DNA of 64,000 nucleotides, from NCBI GenBank assembly GCA_025757685.1, contig CP107220.1, forward strand, positions 1,199,501-1,263,500, written 5' to 3'. Below are positions 33,400-40,607 of this stretch, in pieces; positions within the stretch are counted from its first letter, which is position 1; each line of letters starts with the position of its first letter. The notes beneath the pieces are model-generated. The model made no database searches and was not told the origin of the DNA. It saw only the letters and a program-made list of their open reading frames with translations. This DNA comes from Oscillospiraceae bacterium (lineage in GTDB: Bacteria; Bacillota; Clostridia; Oscillospirales; Acutalibacteraceae). The position numbers were made by a program, and so were the translations under genes.

Positions 33400-34917
33400 T
33401 TAGTCAGCTTTGTTAAAGTATGCGGCAGCCAACGCCTTACGGTCGGTTTTGCCGTTTTGGTTGTAAGGGATGGTCTTGGCCTGAATGACCTTGGCCGGCA
33501 GCATATAGGCGGGCAACGCTGCCTGCAATGCCTGCCGCACGGTCTCCTGCTCCGCCTTCGCACCTACATAGATCAAAATCAGCTGATCCGCCGCCTGGTC
33601 GTACAAGCACACGGACACATCCACTCCCGGTTGGGCCGTGGCAGCCGCCTCAATCTCGCCCAGTTCGATCCGGTAGCCCATGTGCTTAATTTGGAAATCC
33701 CGACGAGAAAGATAAATCAGCTCGCCCCGTTCATTCCACCGCACCAGATCGCCGGTTTTATACACCCGCTCCGGATAGTGACTTTGCAGCGGATTTTGCA
33801 CAAAGGCAGCCGCCGTTTTGTCCGGGTCGTTATAGTAGCCCATAGCCAGGAATGAACCTCTGGCGTACAGTTCGCCCTCCTCGCCGATTCCGGCCAGCCG
33901 CCCGTCCTCGGTAACCACAAAGCTGTCGCAATTGTCACAGGCAATGCCGATGGGCACGCTCTCCGTGTCTTTGATCTCCCGATCCACAATGTAGTAGGTG
34001 CAAATATCCGTGGTTTCCGTCGGGCCAAACAGGTTGGCAAACAGGGCGTTCGGATACTTGCTGCGCCAGTAATTCAGCTGCTTGGCAGGCATGACCTCAC
34101 CGGCAAACAGCACCTTTTCAATATGCTCCGCCATCATAAAGTCCAGCACCTTTAAGTTGGCCACAATGGACAGGGCGGAGGGCACCCAATAAATGGTGTT
34201 TACCTGCCGCTCATTCAGGTAGCGGATCAGCAGAGCCGGGAAGGAGAAATACGACTTGGGGATCACATGTAACTGCGCTCCGGTGCGAATCGTAGCGTAA
34301 ATATCCGTCACCGACATACTGAAATAAAAGGGCGTTTGGTTGCCGAAAATCGTCTTTTCGCTGATGCCAAAGGTATCGGCCGCCCAAGCGGAATACGCCA
34401 GCACGCTGCGATGGTTCACCACCACGCCCTTAGGGTTGCCGGTGGAGCCGGAGGTAAAAATGGCATAGGCCGGGTCCGTATCGATCATACGCCGGCGCAC
34501 CGTTTGCAAAAGCTCCGGTTGTGCCTGACCGGCCGCCAGCGCTTCTGCGCTATACACCTTGCCGTCATAATCCAGTCCGGCCGGGTCATCCTTGTGGACC
34601 TCGTCACAGATCAGTGCCGTAGGCTGCAAGGTGCGCAAAATCTTATTCACCCGCTCGGCGGGCATTTCCGGATCCAGCACCACATAGAAGTTGCCGCTGT
34701 ACAGCACCCCCATCAGGGTCACCAAACAGGGTGCGCCCCGCTCCATCAGCACCGCCACCGGGCAATTACGGTCTCCATTCGCGGCCAGCGCACTGCCCAC
34801 GGATTCGGCAATGTTCACCACCGTTTGGTAGTCATAGCTGCACTGCTGATCTGCAAAGGCGGTCTGCCTTGGCAAACGTGCCGCAGTGCGTTCCAGTAAT
34901 TCAAGTACATTTTTCAT
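33400..34917 (-). CDS. Acyl-adenylating enzyme, DltA-like A domain
   Basis: 505 residues from the ATG at 34917 (AGGTGA upstream); GTG at 34926 is an alternative. All adenylation motifs are present: YAIFTSGSTGNPKGVVVNH (A3), LFGPTETTD (A5), YKTGDLVRW (A7) and the catalytic lysine NQNGKTDRKAL (A10). The substrate pocket differs from DltA: the A4 motif reads PFYFSMSVTD, with Ser (residue 200) where amino-acid-activating domains have Asp holding the alpha-amino group, and PSALSIV where DltA has a conserved Cys. The substrate is therefore probably not D-alanine and perhaps not an amino acid. First gene of the acyl-transfer operon. Confidence 0.85.
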   Translation of the reverse strand: MKNVLELLERTAARLPRQTAFADQQCSYDYQTVVNIAESVGSALAANGDRNCPVAVLMERGAPCLVTLMGVLYSGNFYVVLDPEMPAERVNKILRTLQPTALICDEVHKDDPAGLDYDGKVYSAEALAAGQAQPELLQTVRRRMIDTDPAYAIFTSGSTGNPKGVVVNHRSVLAYSAWAADTFGISEKTIFGNQTPFYFSMSVTDIYATIRTGAQLHVIPKSYFSFPALLIRYLNERQVNTIYWVPSALSIVANLKVLDFMMAEHIEKVLFAGEVMPAKQLNYWRSKYPNALFANLFGPTETTDICTYYIVDREIKDTESVPIGIACDNCDSFVVTEDGRLAGIGEEGELYARGSFLAMGYYNDPDKTAAAFVQNPLQSHYPERVYKTGDLVRWNERGELIYLSRRDFQIKHMGYRIELGEIEAAATAQPGVDVSVCLYDQAADQLILIYVGAKAEQETVRQALQAALPAYMLPAKVIQAKTIPYNQNGKTDRKALAAAYFNKAD

Positions 34918-35222
34918 TTTGTTCACCTACTTAACAAATCGTCTTACCATTATTCAATCATAAAAACCTAAAAAGAAACGCAACAAAATCTAAAGATATG
35001 CGAAAGATTCGCCGTTCTCACCGTATTATGGTGCGTAGTACAGTTCATTGATACAATAATACACGGATAGACCCGGAAAGTCAATCTATTTTTATAAAAT
35101 GACAATATTGTCACAAAAGGTCAAAGTTCGTCACAAAAAGTATCACAATTCGTGATAATTACAAATGTCGTTCCGCGGATTTTGTACAATAGCTATACTG
35201 AGTACCAAGGAGGGAATTTGCC
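34918..35222. promoter_or_regulatory. Divergent control region between the acyl-transfer operon and xre
   Basis: About 300 bases without a gene. Minus strand: promoter TTGACT (35084-35079), 17-base spacer, TATTAT (35061-35056), leaving a leader of about 130 bases. Plus strand: TATACT (35194-35199) before xre, with only a weak -35. Between them lie the 14-bp palindrome TGACAATATTGTCA (35100-35113), two TCACAAAA direct repeats (35111, 35131) and TATCAC-N5-GTGATA (35141-35157), a typical XRE-repressor site. Confidence 0.7.
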
Positions 35223-35423
35223 GTGCGGCTAAAGGATTTACGAGAGGACCGGGACGAAACGCAGCGGCAAATGGCAGCCTTGCTGAATGTGGGTCAAAGC
35301 ACCTATTCCATGTATGAAAACGGCCAGCGGGAGATCCCCCTGGCAGCCCTTTGCAAACTGGCAGACCACTATGATGTGACCCTGGACTACCTGGTGGGCC
35401 GCAGCGACGCACCGGGTAAGTAA
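35223..35423 (+). CDS. XRE-family helix-turn-helix regulator
   Basis: 66 residues; GTG start with AAGGAGGG 8 bases upstream. Only an HTH domain: RQMAALLNVGQSTYSMYENG is the helix-turn-helix, followed by PLAALCKLADHYDVTLDYLV, the dimer-forming end seen in short Cro/C1-type proteins. It likely represses its own gene through the inverted repeats upstream and may also control the divergent acyl-transfer operon. No ligand domain. Confidence 0.88.
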   Translation: MRLKDLREDRDETQRQMAALLNVGQSTYSMYENGQREIPLAALCKLADHYDVTLDYLVGRSDAPGK

Positions 35424-35428
35424 TCGTC

Positions 35429-35457
35429 TTTACAAATGCCACATTTTCTTGTATAAT
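35429..35457 (+). promoter_or_regulatory. Promoter of radC
   Basis: TTTACA (35429-35434), a 17-base spacer and TATAAT (35452-35457), directly after the xre stop. Transcription should start near 35464, just before the leader hairpins. Confidence 0.75.
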
Positions 35458-35464
35458 ATACAGT

Positions 35465-35511
35465 AGAACACAAAAGCGTGTTCTCCGCAAATGCGGAGGC
35501 ACGCCTTTTTT
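35465..35511 (+). terminator. Terminator in the radC leader with competing hairpin
   Basis: Stem GCGTG (35476-35480)/CACGC (35500-35504) stacked on TCCGC (35484-35488)/GCGGA (35493-35497), followed by TTTTTT to 35511. The inverted repeat AGAACAC (35465-35471)/GTGTTCT (35478-35484) overlaps the 5' arm, so the two folds exclude each other. It could end the xre transcript and attenuate radC. Confidence 0.75.
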
Positions 35512-35536
35512 GCTTTCAGGGTCAGGAGGGATATGA

Positions 35537-36232
35537 ATGGAAATCAGCAGGGATGGGCACCGAGCCCGTATGCGTGCCGCTTATCTGCAAGGCGGCGGCG
35601 ACGCTATGCCGGACCACCAGTTGCTGGAATTGCTGCTGTCCATCAGCATTCCCCGCAAAGATGTAAAGCCCATTGCCTATGCGCTCATTAACCGCTTCGG
35701 CTCGCTGGAGCAGGTGTTTGCCGCCGGCGCAGCAGATCTGCAACAAGTGCCGGGCGTCGGCGAACAGACCGCCGTACAGATTCTGCTGGTACGGGATCTG
35801 AACCGGCGGATCCGTCAGAATCAAAACAAACCGGTCAAGCACCTGACGGATGCCGCCCAGTCCTGCGCCTACTTTGCCAATCTGTTACGGGACAAAACCA
35901 CCGAGCAGGTGTACTTGGTCACCCTGGACGGCAGTGCCAAAATCTTGCAAACCCACGCCGTAGGCAGCGGCAGCGTCAACCTGGCCGCTGTGGATCAGCG
36001 CACTTTGATGGAACATATTCTGCGAGACAACGCCAGCGCTGTTATGCTGGCACACAACCATCCCGGCGGCAAGGCCCAACCCTCTGCGCAGGATCTGGAA
36101 TTCACCATTCGTCTGCTTTCCATTCTGCGCTCCATTCATGTGCAGCTGCTGGATCATATTATCGTCAGTCCTACCGACACCTACTCCATGCGCAGCGACC
36201 CGGAGTACGGCAGCTTCTTCACCGTCAAATAA
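35537..36232 (+). CDS. radC: RadC/JAB-domain protein
   Basis: 231 residues; ATG preceded by AGGAGGGATATGA. N-terminal helix-hairpin-helix region (DLQQVPGVGEQTAVQILL, about 68-85) and C-terminal JAMM metalloprotease-like domain with AHNHPGGKAQPSAQD: H173, H175 and D186 fit HxH-x10-D. RadC proteins were named for DNA repair but their function is unresolved. It has its own promoter and a leader terminator (35465-35511), and ends at the terminator 36292-36318. Confidence 0.9.
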   Translation: MEISRDGHRARMRAAYLQGGGDAMPDHQLLELLLSISIPRKDVKPIAYALINRFGSLEQVFAAGAADLQQVPGVGEQTAVQILLVRDLNRRIRQNQNKPVKHLTDAAQSCAYFANLLRDKTTEQVYLVTLDGSAKILQTHAVGSGSVNLAAVDQRTLMEHILRDNASAVMLAHNHPGGKAQPSAQDLEFTIRLLSILRSIHVQLLDHIIVSPTDTYSMRSDPEYGSFFTVK

Positions 36233-36291
36233 CGCAATGTACAAAAGGAACCGCAGTTTAATACTGTAAAACATCTTTTTTGCAAAAAGAT

Positions 36292-36318
36292 AGCCGAGCA
36301 GTTTCACACTGCTCGGCT
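36292..36318. terminator. Bidirectional terminator after radC
   Basis: AGCCGAGCAG (36292-36301) pairs with CTGCTCGGCT (36309-36318), loop TTTCACA; TCTTTCT follows on the plus strand and ATCTTTTTTG on the minus strand. It serves radC and the small gene at 36324. Confidence 0.9.
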
Positions 36319-36323
36319 TCTTT

Positions 36324-36488
36324 CTAGATCAGAACGGTTGAAATAGGGACGATACGAATAATGTCGCCGTTTTCGTCTTTGATGCCGACGGAAAGCTGTT
36401 TGTAACGCAATCCGTCATCCACTAAAATGGCTTCGATCACTACACAATCCGCAGTTTCGGCTAAATCCCGCGTCTCTTCTATTACCAT
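36324..36488 (-). CDS. Small protein of unknown function (54 residues)
   Basis: Reads MVIEETRDLAETADCVVIEA, then ILVDDGLRYKQLSVGIKDEN, ending GDIIRIVPISTVLI and TAG. GGAGGAG stands 8 bases before the ATG, a TTGACA-N18-CATAAT promoter lies at 36509-36538 and the terminator at 36292-36318 follows, so it is a well-formed single gene despite its size. The alternating hydrophobic pattern suggests a small beta-sheet protein. No family is recognised. It borders the prophage remnant and may be phage-derived or a host gene. Confidence 0.65.
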   Translation of the reverse strand: MVIEETRDLAETADCVVIEAILVDDGLRYKQLSVGIKDENGDIIRIVPISTVLI

Positions 36489-36508
36489 TTTCACTCCTCC
36501 TCTCAGCT

Positions 36509-36538
36509 ATTATGCTACAAAAGAGTAATATTTGTCAA
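36509..36538 (-). promoter_or_regulatory. Promoter of the 54-residue gene
   Basis: On the minus strand TTGACA (36538-36533), an 18-base spacer and CATAAT (36514-36509), about 20 bases before the ATG at 36488. Confidence 0.7.
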
Positions 36539-36644
36539 TACCGACCACTAACTTTTTTGAAAATATGCAATTTTCAGCCAAAATCCGTCATCATACAACG
36601 GGGCAACAATATTTTATACTCTGACAAACAGAAAAGCCCGGTTT

Positions 36645-36887
36645 TCAAGCAATCATCCGGGCAACGGAAATGAACGCTTTGCAAGAACCAAAATGCAGTC
36701 GGCTGCTCTTTTCACCATAGCGGCAATCACAGAGACCGGCGCCGGTGCTGCCCGCTGCCCCCTCTGTGTCGGTATCTGCTTCTGCTTCGCCGGTATCTTC
36801 GGCAAACAGCTGGAGGTTCAGCGGCAGGCGTGCGCACACCCGGCTCTGTTCTCTGCTGTTTTCCATCTCGGCATTGTGTTTTGTCAT
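36645..36887 (-). pseudogene. Phage scaffold-like protein, N-terminal fragment
   Basis: ATG at 36887 with AAAGGAG upstream. LPLNLQLFAED followed by an acidic, Gly/Ala/Thr-rich linker is the usual N-terminus of siphophage scaffold or capsid-associated proteins. After about 50 residues the sequence loses that character (GLCDCRYGEKSSRLHFGSCK) and stops at 80 residues, where a full protein would have 180 or more. The frame probably shifted or was joined to other DNA. Confidence 0.55.
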
Positions 36888-37010
36888 TGCTGACTCCTTT
36901 CCCAAACCGTACGCTGCCGGTTCGTTAAATGATATATTCCCACAGGCATAGCCTGAAAATGGGTATAAAAAGAGCAGGGCTGCATTGCAGCTCTGCTCAC
37001 TTTGGGTTAT

Positions 37011-37244
37011 TTATTGCTTTTCTTGTTTTTGAAATAGCTTTTCGTATTTCTCCACGATTTCAAAGTATTTTTGCTTTTTCTCTTCTCGTAGTGCCCGCAT
37101 TTCCGGCGTATTGCACTCCCCCCTGGATACTCCGGGGTGCGCCGCCAACCATGCTTTACTGATTTTTCTTTCCCGGATTGCATATTCGTGATCAAGCGCT
37201 TTGAGTTCAGCCAGTTCTTCCTCACTAATCTTTACTTCTTCCAT
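37011..37244 (-). CDS. Small charged helical phage protein
   Basis: 77 residues starting MEEVKISEEELAELKALDHE, almost entirely charged helix with likely coiled coil, including the C-terminal EKYEKLFQKQEKQ. Start overlaps the end of the head-protein fragment by 13 bases, with AGGAG upstream. Position between minor head and scaffold genes suggests a phage-derived gene. No function is recognised. It appears intact. Confidence 0.5.
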   Translation of the reverse strand: MEEVKISEEELAELKALDHEYAIRERKISKAWLAAHPGVSRGECNTPEMRALREEKKQKYFEIVEKYEKLFQKQEKQ

Positions 37245-37921
37245 CTGGTATACACTCCTTTCCCTAAAATACGGCAGGTCTCCTCGATCAGTATGTGCTT
37301 TGCATTTTCTTCATAGTCTAAGAGTCCAAGATGTTTCCTTATCATCGTCGAAGAAACATTATCTTTTGCTTGTTCTTTTGCTTCTTCCCACTCTTTAAGT
37401 GTTACTCCGTCCATCTGTTCCAGGCGATAACGATATTTATGGTCAAAGGCTTCCATCACGCCGGTGCCATCGGCAATCATGCTGGGAACATCCGCCTCAT
37501 CACTGAATGAAAACTGCGTTTGATCCGCTGGGTGATTATGTATATTGTAACTGCCTTTCATGGAAATGTCAACGCCGGTTAAGTCGATATAATCCGGCTG
37601 GTGACTGGTAACGGAATACACTTTGCCGGTGCGGTCAATAACCAGCATGTGCTCCTCGTCGGCGCGCTCGTACTGTGTAATAAACCGATCCACATAGGCA
37701 TTGCGTTCCTGCTCAGACTGCGGATTGATTTGGCCAAGATATACAGCTTCCGCCTGTTCCTCCACGGCCGGTTTATCTACGCCTCTTGCGCCACGAATAA
37801 CGCCGCCATTTTTCTCCACATACTTTTCATACCACTGGCTATAGGTCATATCTGCCGGTACGGTCATGGACTTGCCGGTTACCGGATCCCTGGCCCAGCG
37901 GGTGCCGGAGCGGTTACTCAT
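37232..37921 (-). pseudogene. Phage minor head protein, C-terminal fragment with JAB-like domain
   Basis: From about 37921 the frame reads RSGTRWARDPVTGKSMTVPA then MTYSQWYEKYV, typical of the C-terminal part of SPP1 gp7-like head morphogenesis proteins. The last 130 residues carry YNIHNHPADQTQFSFSDEAD, an HxHP...S...D pattern like a JAB/JAMM-type domain often attached to phage head proteins. The N-terminal two thirds are missing: upstream of 37921 the open frame runs through the integrase tail on the other strand and is meaningless. 229 codons remain. Confidence 0.6.
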
Positions 37922-37922
37922 C

Positions 37923-38102
37923 CCGCACCAATTGCGACACGCCTTTGCCACCATCTGCTTTGACGCCGATCTATCGGCCAAAGACGCTTCCCAGCTGCTG
38001 GGGCACTCCAAGGTAGAACTGACTATGGATGTGTACACCCACATTCGACAGAGCAGAGCACAGCGTACCGCCGAGCAGTTAAACGACTTTGTTTCTTCCT
38101 GA
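37923..38102 (+). pseudogene. Tyrosine recombinase (integrase), C-terminal fragment
   Basis: PHQLRHAFATICFDADLSAK, QLLGHSKVELTMDVYTH and the stop at 38102 hold the catalytic HxxRH, the LLGH histidine region and the nucleophile Tyr of the lambda-type integrase family. The first roughly 300 residues are missing; upstream the same frame enters the antisense of the head-protein fragment. It is therefore a deletion scar near 37920 joining integrase and head genes in opposite orientation. It points toward the tRNA-Ser 3' end. Confidence 0.85.
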
Positions 38103-38195
38103 ACGAGTAAGACAAAAGTAGGACAAAAATGCCGTCAAACACCAACATTGGCACACAAATTGCCACAAGTGCAAAACAGAAAAAAGCAAAGAAAG

Positions 38196-38236
38196 AAAGC
38201 CCCGAATTCGCGCAATCACGCGCCATTCGGGGCTTT
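38196..38236. terminator. Bidirectional terminator between prophage scar and tRNA-Ser
   Basis: AAAGCCCCGAAT (38196-38207) pairs with ATTCGGGGCTTT (38225-38236); the loop contains a further GCGC/GCGC pairing. TTTTTT follows on the plus strand and TTTCTTTC on the minus strand, so it can end the tRNA transcript. Confidence 0.85.
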
Positions 38237-38238
38237 TT

Positions 38239-38331
38239 TGGCGGAGAGCAAGGGATTCGAACCCTCGAACACCCGTTTAGATGTTACACGATTTCCAATC
38301 GTGCTCCTTCGGCCAGCTCGGACAACTCTCC
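38239..38331 (-). tRNA. tRNA-Ser (anticodon GGA)
   Basis: The minus strand starts GGAGAGTTGTCCGAGCTGG and folds into a class II tRNA: acceptor GGAGAGT/GCTCTCC (one T-G pair), D arm, anticodon stem CACGA/TCGTG around loop TTGGAAA (anticodon GGA), a long variable arm and GGGTTCGAATCCC in the T arm. Discriminator G and an encoded CCA end at 38239. It lies 38 bases after the purF stop on the same strand. Its 3' end faces the prophage scar, the usual insertion point of tyrosine-recombinase elements. Confidence 0.95.
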
Positions 38332-38369
38332 ATATACAGCGGGCGCAAGGTGCGTCCGCTTATTCACTT

Positions 38370-39821
38370 TTAATCCAAGACCTGGTAGTAAGAGGAGAAC
38401 TGATTCAGCTTTTCCTCAAACTTATCCTTGGACTGCTGCTTCGGGGTGGGGATGGGATAATGGCCGGTGAAACAACCGTCGCAAAAATCGAATCCGGACT
38501 CCTTCGCAAGTTCGTGAGTAGATTCTACACTAAGATACCCCAAGCTGTCAACCCCTAATTGGCAAGAAATTTCAGAAATTTCGTGAAATTTGCATGCAAT
38601 CAGGTTTTCTTCGCTATCAATGTCCGTTCCAAAGAAGCAAGGATGCCGAAACGGAGGGGCAGAAACCCGCATATGCACCTCGGTGGCGCCGGCCTCTCGC
38701 AGCAGGCTGACAATCCGAGCGCTGGTGGTGCCGCGAACGATAGAGTCGTCGATCATCACCACCCGCTTGCCCTTGATATTCTCTCGCAGTACATTCAGCT
38801 TGATCTTCACCGCGTCCTCACGCTGACCTTGGGTAGGCTGAATAAAGCTGCGGCCGATGTAGCGGTTCTTGATAAATCCAATGCCGTAAGGGATGCCGCT
38901 CTCCTGGGCATAGCCCAAGGCGGCGTCCAGGCCGCTGTCCGGCACGCCGATGACAATATCCGCGTCTACCGGGTGCTCCTTCGCCAGGTACGCACCGGCC
39001 CGCATTCTGGCGTGCTGCACAGACACGCCCTCAATCACACTATCCGGCCGAGCAAAATAGATGTACTCAAACACACAAATATGGCGTGGTCCGCCGCAAT
39101 GGGTGGTAATGGAGCGCACGCCTTCCTTGCTGATCACAACGATCTCGCCGGGAGCAATATCCCGCACAAAGTGAGCGCCGATGGAATCCAGCGCACAACT
39201 CTCCGACGCCACCACATAAGCATCGTCCGCAGTCTTACCCAGACAAAGAGGCCGAAAGCCATTGGGGTCGCGAAATGCAATGAGTTTGGTGGCAGTCATC
39301 ACCACGCAAGAGAACGCCCCTTGCAGCCGGGGCATGATTTTTTCGATCGCCTCTTCCGTGCTCTTACTGTGCAGGCGTTCCTCTACAATAGAATAGGCAA
39401 TGGACTCGGTGTCCGATGTGCCGTGAAAAATGGCGCCCTTCAGCTCAAACTGGCGGCGCAGCTCCGGGGCATTTACCAAATTGCCGTTATGTGCCACCGC
39501 CAAATTACCCTTAATATGGCGAATGACCAGGGGCTGAATATTGTTGGCGTTTTTGCCGCCGGTGGTGGAGTAGCGCACATGACCGATGGCCATATTACCT
39601 GTACCCAGGGCAGCCAGCTGCTCCTTGCTGAACACATCCGGCACCAGTCCGTCGCCCCGATGGTGGCGAAACACGCCGTCGTCATTCACGGCAATGCCGC
39701 AACTCTCCTGTCCTCTGTGCTGCAAGGCAAACAGAGCCAGATACGCCGTCTGGGCCACCGTGGTGGTCTGATTTTCAAATACGCCGAAAACACCGCATTC
39801 CTCGTGCAAACTATCGAACAT
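38370..39821 (-). CDS. purF: Amidophosphoribosyltransferase
   Basis: 483 residues. A short propeptide MFDSLHEE precedes the catalytic Cys9 (CGVFGVFENQ) of the N-terminal class II glutamine amidotransferase. The C-terminal phosphoribosyltransferase domain has VVMIDDSIVRGTTSA. Cysteines in LIACKFHEISEISCQ and FDFCDGCFTGHYP are placed like the 4Fe-4S ligands of B. subtilis PurF. The enzyme makes phosphoribosylamine, the first committed step of purine synthesis, using glutamine nitrogen. It stands apart from other pur genes but beside glutamate synthase genes. Promoter at 39861-39889. Confidence 0.96.
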   Translation of the reverse strand: MFDSLHEECGVFGVFENQTTTVAQTAYLALFALQHRGQESCGIAVNDDGVFRHHRGDGLVPDVFSKEQLAALGTGNMAIGHVRYSTTGGKNANNIQPLVIRHIKGNLAVAHNGNLVNAPELRRQFELKGAIFHGTSDTESIAYSIVEERLHSKSTEEAIEKIMPRLQGAFSCVVMTATKLIAFRDPNGFRPLCLGKTADDAYVVASESCALDSIGAHFVRDIAPGEIVVISKEGVRSITTHCGGPRHICVFEYIYFARPDSVIEGVSVQHARMRAGAYLAKEHPVDADIVIGVPDSGLDAALGYAQESGIPYGIGFIKNRYIGRSFIQPTQGQREDAVKIKLNVLRENIKGKRVVMIDDSIVRGTTSARIVSLLREAGATEVHMRVSAPPFRHPCFFGTDIDSEENLIACKFHEISEISCQLGVDSLGYLSVESTHELAKESGFDFCDGCFTGHYPIPTPKQQSKDKFEEKLNQFSSYYQVLD

Positions 39822-39860
39822 CGCTCTCTCCTATCCCGTGTGGTTGTCGCTCTTTTCTCT

Positions 39861-39889
39861 ATTATAATACCATTAGTTGGGCGTGTAAA
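39861..39889 (-). promoter_or_regulatory. Promoter of purF
   Basis: On the minus strand TTTACA (39889-39884), a 17-base spacer and TATAAT (39866-39861), within and just after the 3' end of the GXGXG gene. The RBS is GATAGGAGAGAG. No purine riboswitch fold is visible in the 40-base leader. Confidence 0.75.
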
Positions 39890-40607
39890 GGTTTGCGTAA
39901 GGTCTGGAGGTGGCGGGAGCCAACTTTTTGAACGGTTTTTTCATGATCTCGTCCATGGAAACGCCAAAATACTTGCAGTATTTCTTCAAATACCCCTCCA
40001 ATTCCTGCCGGTCCGCGTCCGTTAAGGCCGTCACTTTAATGTTCGGGCTGATGTTCTCCTTGGGGAAGCTGCCCCGCACAAAGATCTTGCCTCCGTGCAT
40101 ACCGGAGGCGCAGTGGGTGCCAAACAGCTTTTCGCCTCGCTTCATACCCAGTCCCAGCAGCACAATGGTACCTCCGGCCATATACTCGCCCAAGAAGGAA
40201 CCGGCATTGCGACCGATCACCAGCACCGGCTTCATCTGTTCAAACTCCTTCATATGGATCCCGCCGCGGCAGGCCACATTGGTCTCTACAAAGATCTGGC
40301 CGTCCCGCATACCATAGCCCATAGCGTCGCCGGCGTGGCCGTGAATGACGATCTCGCCGCCGTTCATAGTGTTGCCCACTGCGTCCTGGCAGTTGCCAAA
40401 CACCTCCACCTTGCCACCATTTAAGTAGCAAGCCATATCATTGCCCGGGGTGCCGTGCACCTGAATGGTTTTGCCTGCGTCCAGGGCGCAGCCGATATAG
40501 CGCTGACCGTTCACCGCCGTGATCGTTACCTTTTTCTTGGTGCGCAGCTCCTGCTTAATTTTGTCGTTCAGCTCTGCATACTTGCACAGTCCTGCCTCAA
40601 TATTCAC
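39873..40607 (-). CDS. Glutamate synthase GXGXG-domain subunit (GltB3)
   Basis: 244 residues; GTG start at 40607 with GAGGAGG upstream, overlapping the upstream stop (GTGA). The sequence is a right-handed beta-helix of repeated glycine turns (YLNGGKVEVFGNCQDAVGNT, MNGGEIVIHGHAGDAMGYGM), the alpha-subunit C-terminal domain that structures the ammonia tunnel of glutamate synthase. As a separate gene it is the third piece of an archaeal-type split GltB. Last gene of the five-gene operon starting at 44915. Confidence 0.93.
   Translation of the reverse strand: MNIEAGLCKYAELNDKIKQELRTKKKVTITAVNGQRYIGCALDAGKTIQVHGTPGNDMACYLNGGKVEVFGNCQDAVGNTMNGGEIVIHGHAGDAMGYGMRDGQIFVETNVACRGGIHMKEFEQMKPVLVIGRNAGSFLGEYMAGGTIVLLGLGMKRGEKLFGTHCASGMHGGKIFVRGSFPKENISPNIKVTALTDADRQELEGYLKKYCKYFGVSMDEIMKKPFKKLAPATSRPYANLYTPN

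Larger units (their letters stand above)
36495..38238. mobile_element. Degenerate prophage remnant next to tRNA-Ser
   Basis: Contains, from right to left, the C-terminal end of a tyrosine integrase (plus strand), a truncated phage head protein, a small coiled-coil protein and the N-terminus of a scaffold-like protein (minus strand). The minus-strand order matches the head-gene order of siphophages (minor head protein, then scaffold). Portal, capsid, tail and most of the integrase are missing. The integrase tail lies about 140 bases from the tRNA 3' end, the usual att position. No second copy of the tRNA 3' end was found, so the left boundary is uncertain. Confidence 0.72.

Noticed and set aside
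35465..35484. Possible LexA box before radC (GAAC...GTTC)
   Set aside because: The half-sites are 10 bases apart, not 4 as in CGAAC-N4-GTTCG, and they fit better as an RNA hairpin.
37922..38044. N-terminal part of the long frame containing the head-protein fragment
   Set aside because: It is antisense to the integrase tail, which carries clear catalytic motifs, so this stretch is not coding on the minus strand.
39822..39872. Purine riboswitch before purF
   Set aside because: The leader is only about 40 bases and shows no three-way-junction aptamer.
38559..40025. 488-codon plus-strand open frame
   Set aside because: Antisense to purF and the GXGXG gene; no recognisable domain or ribosome binding site.
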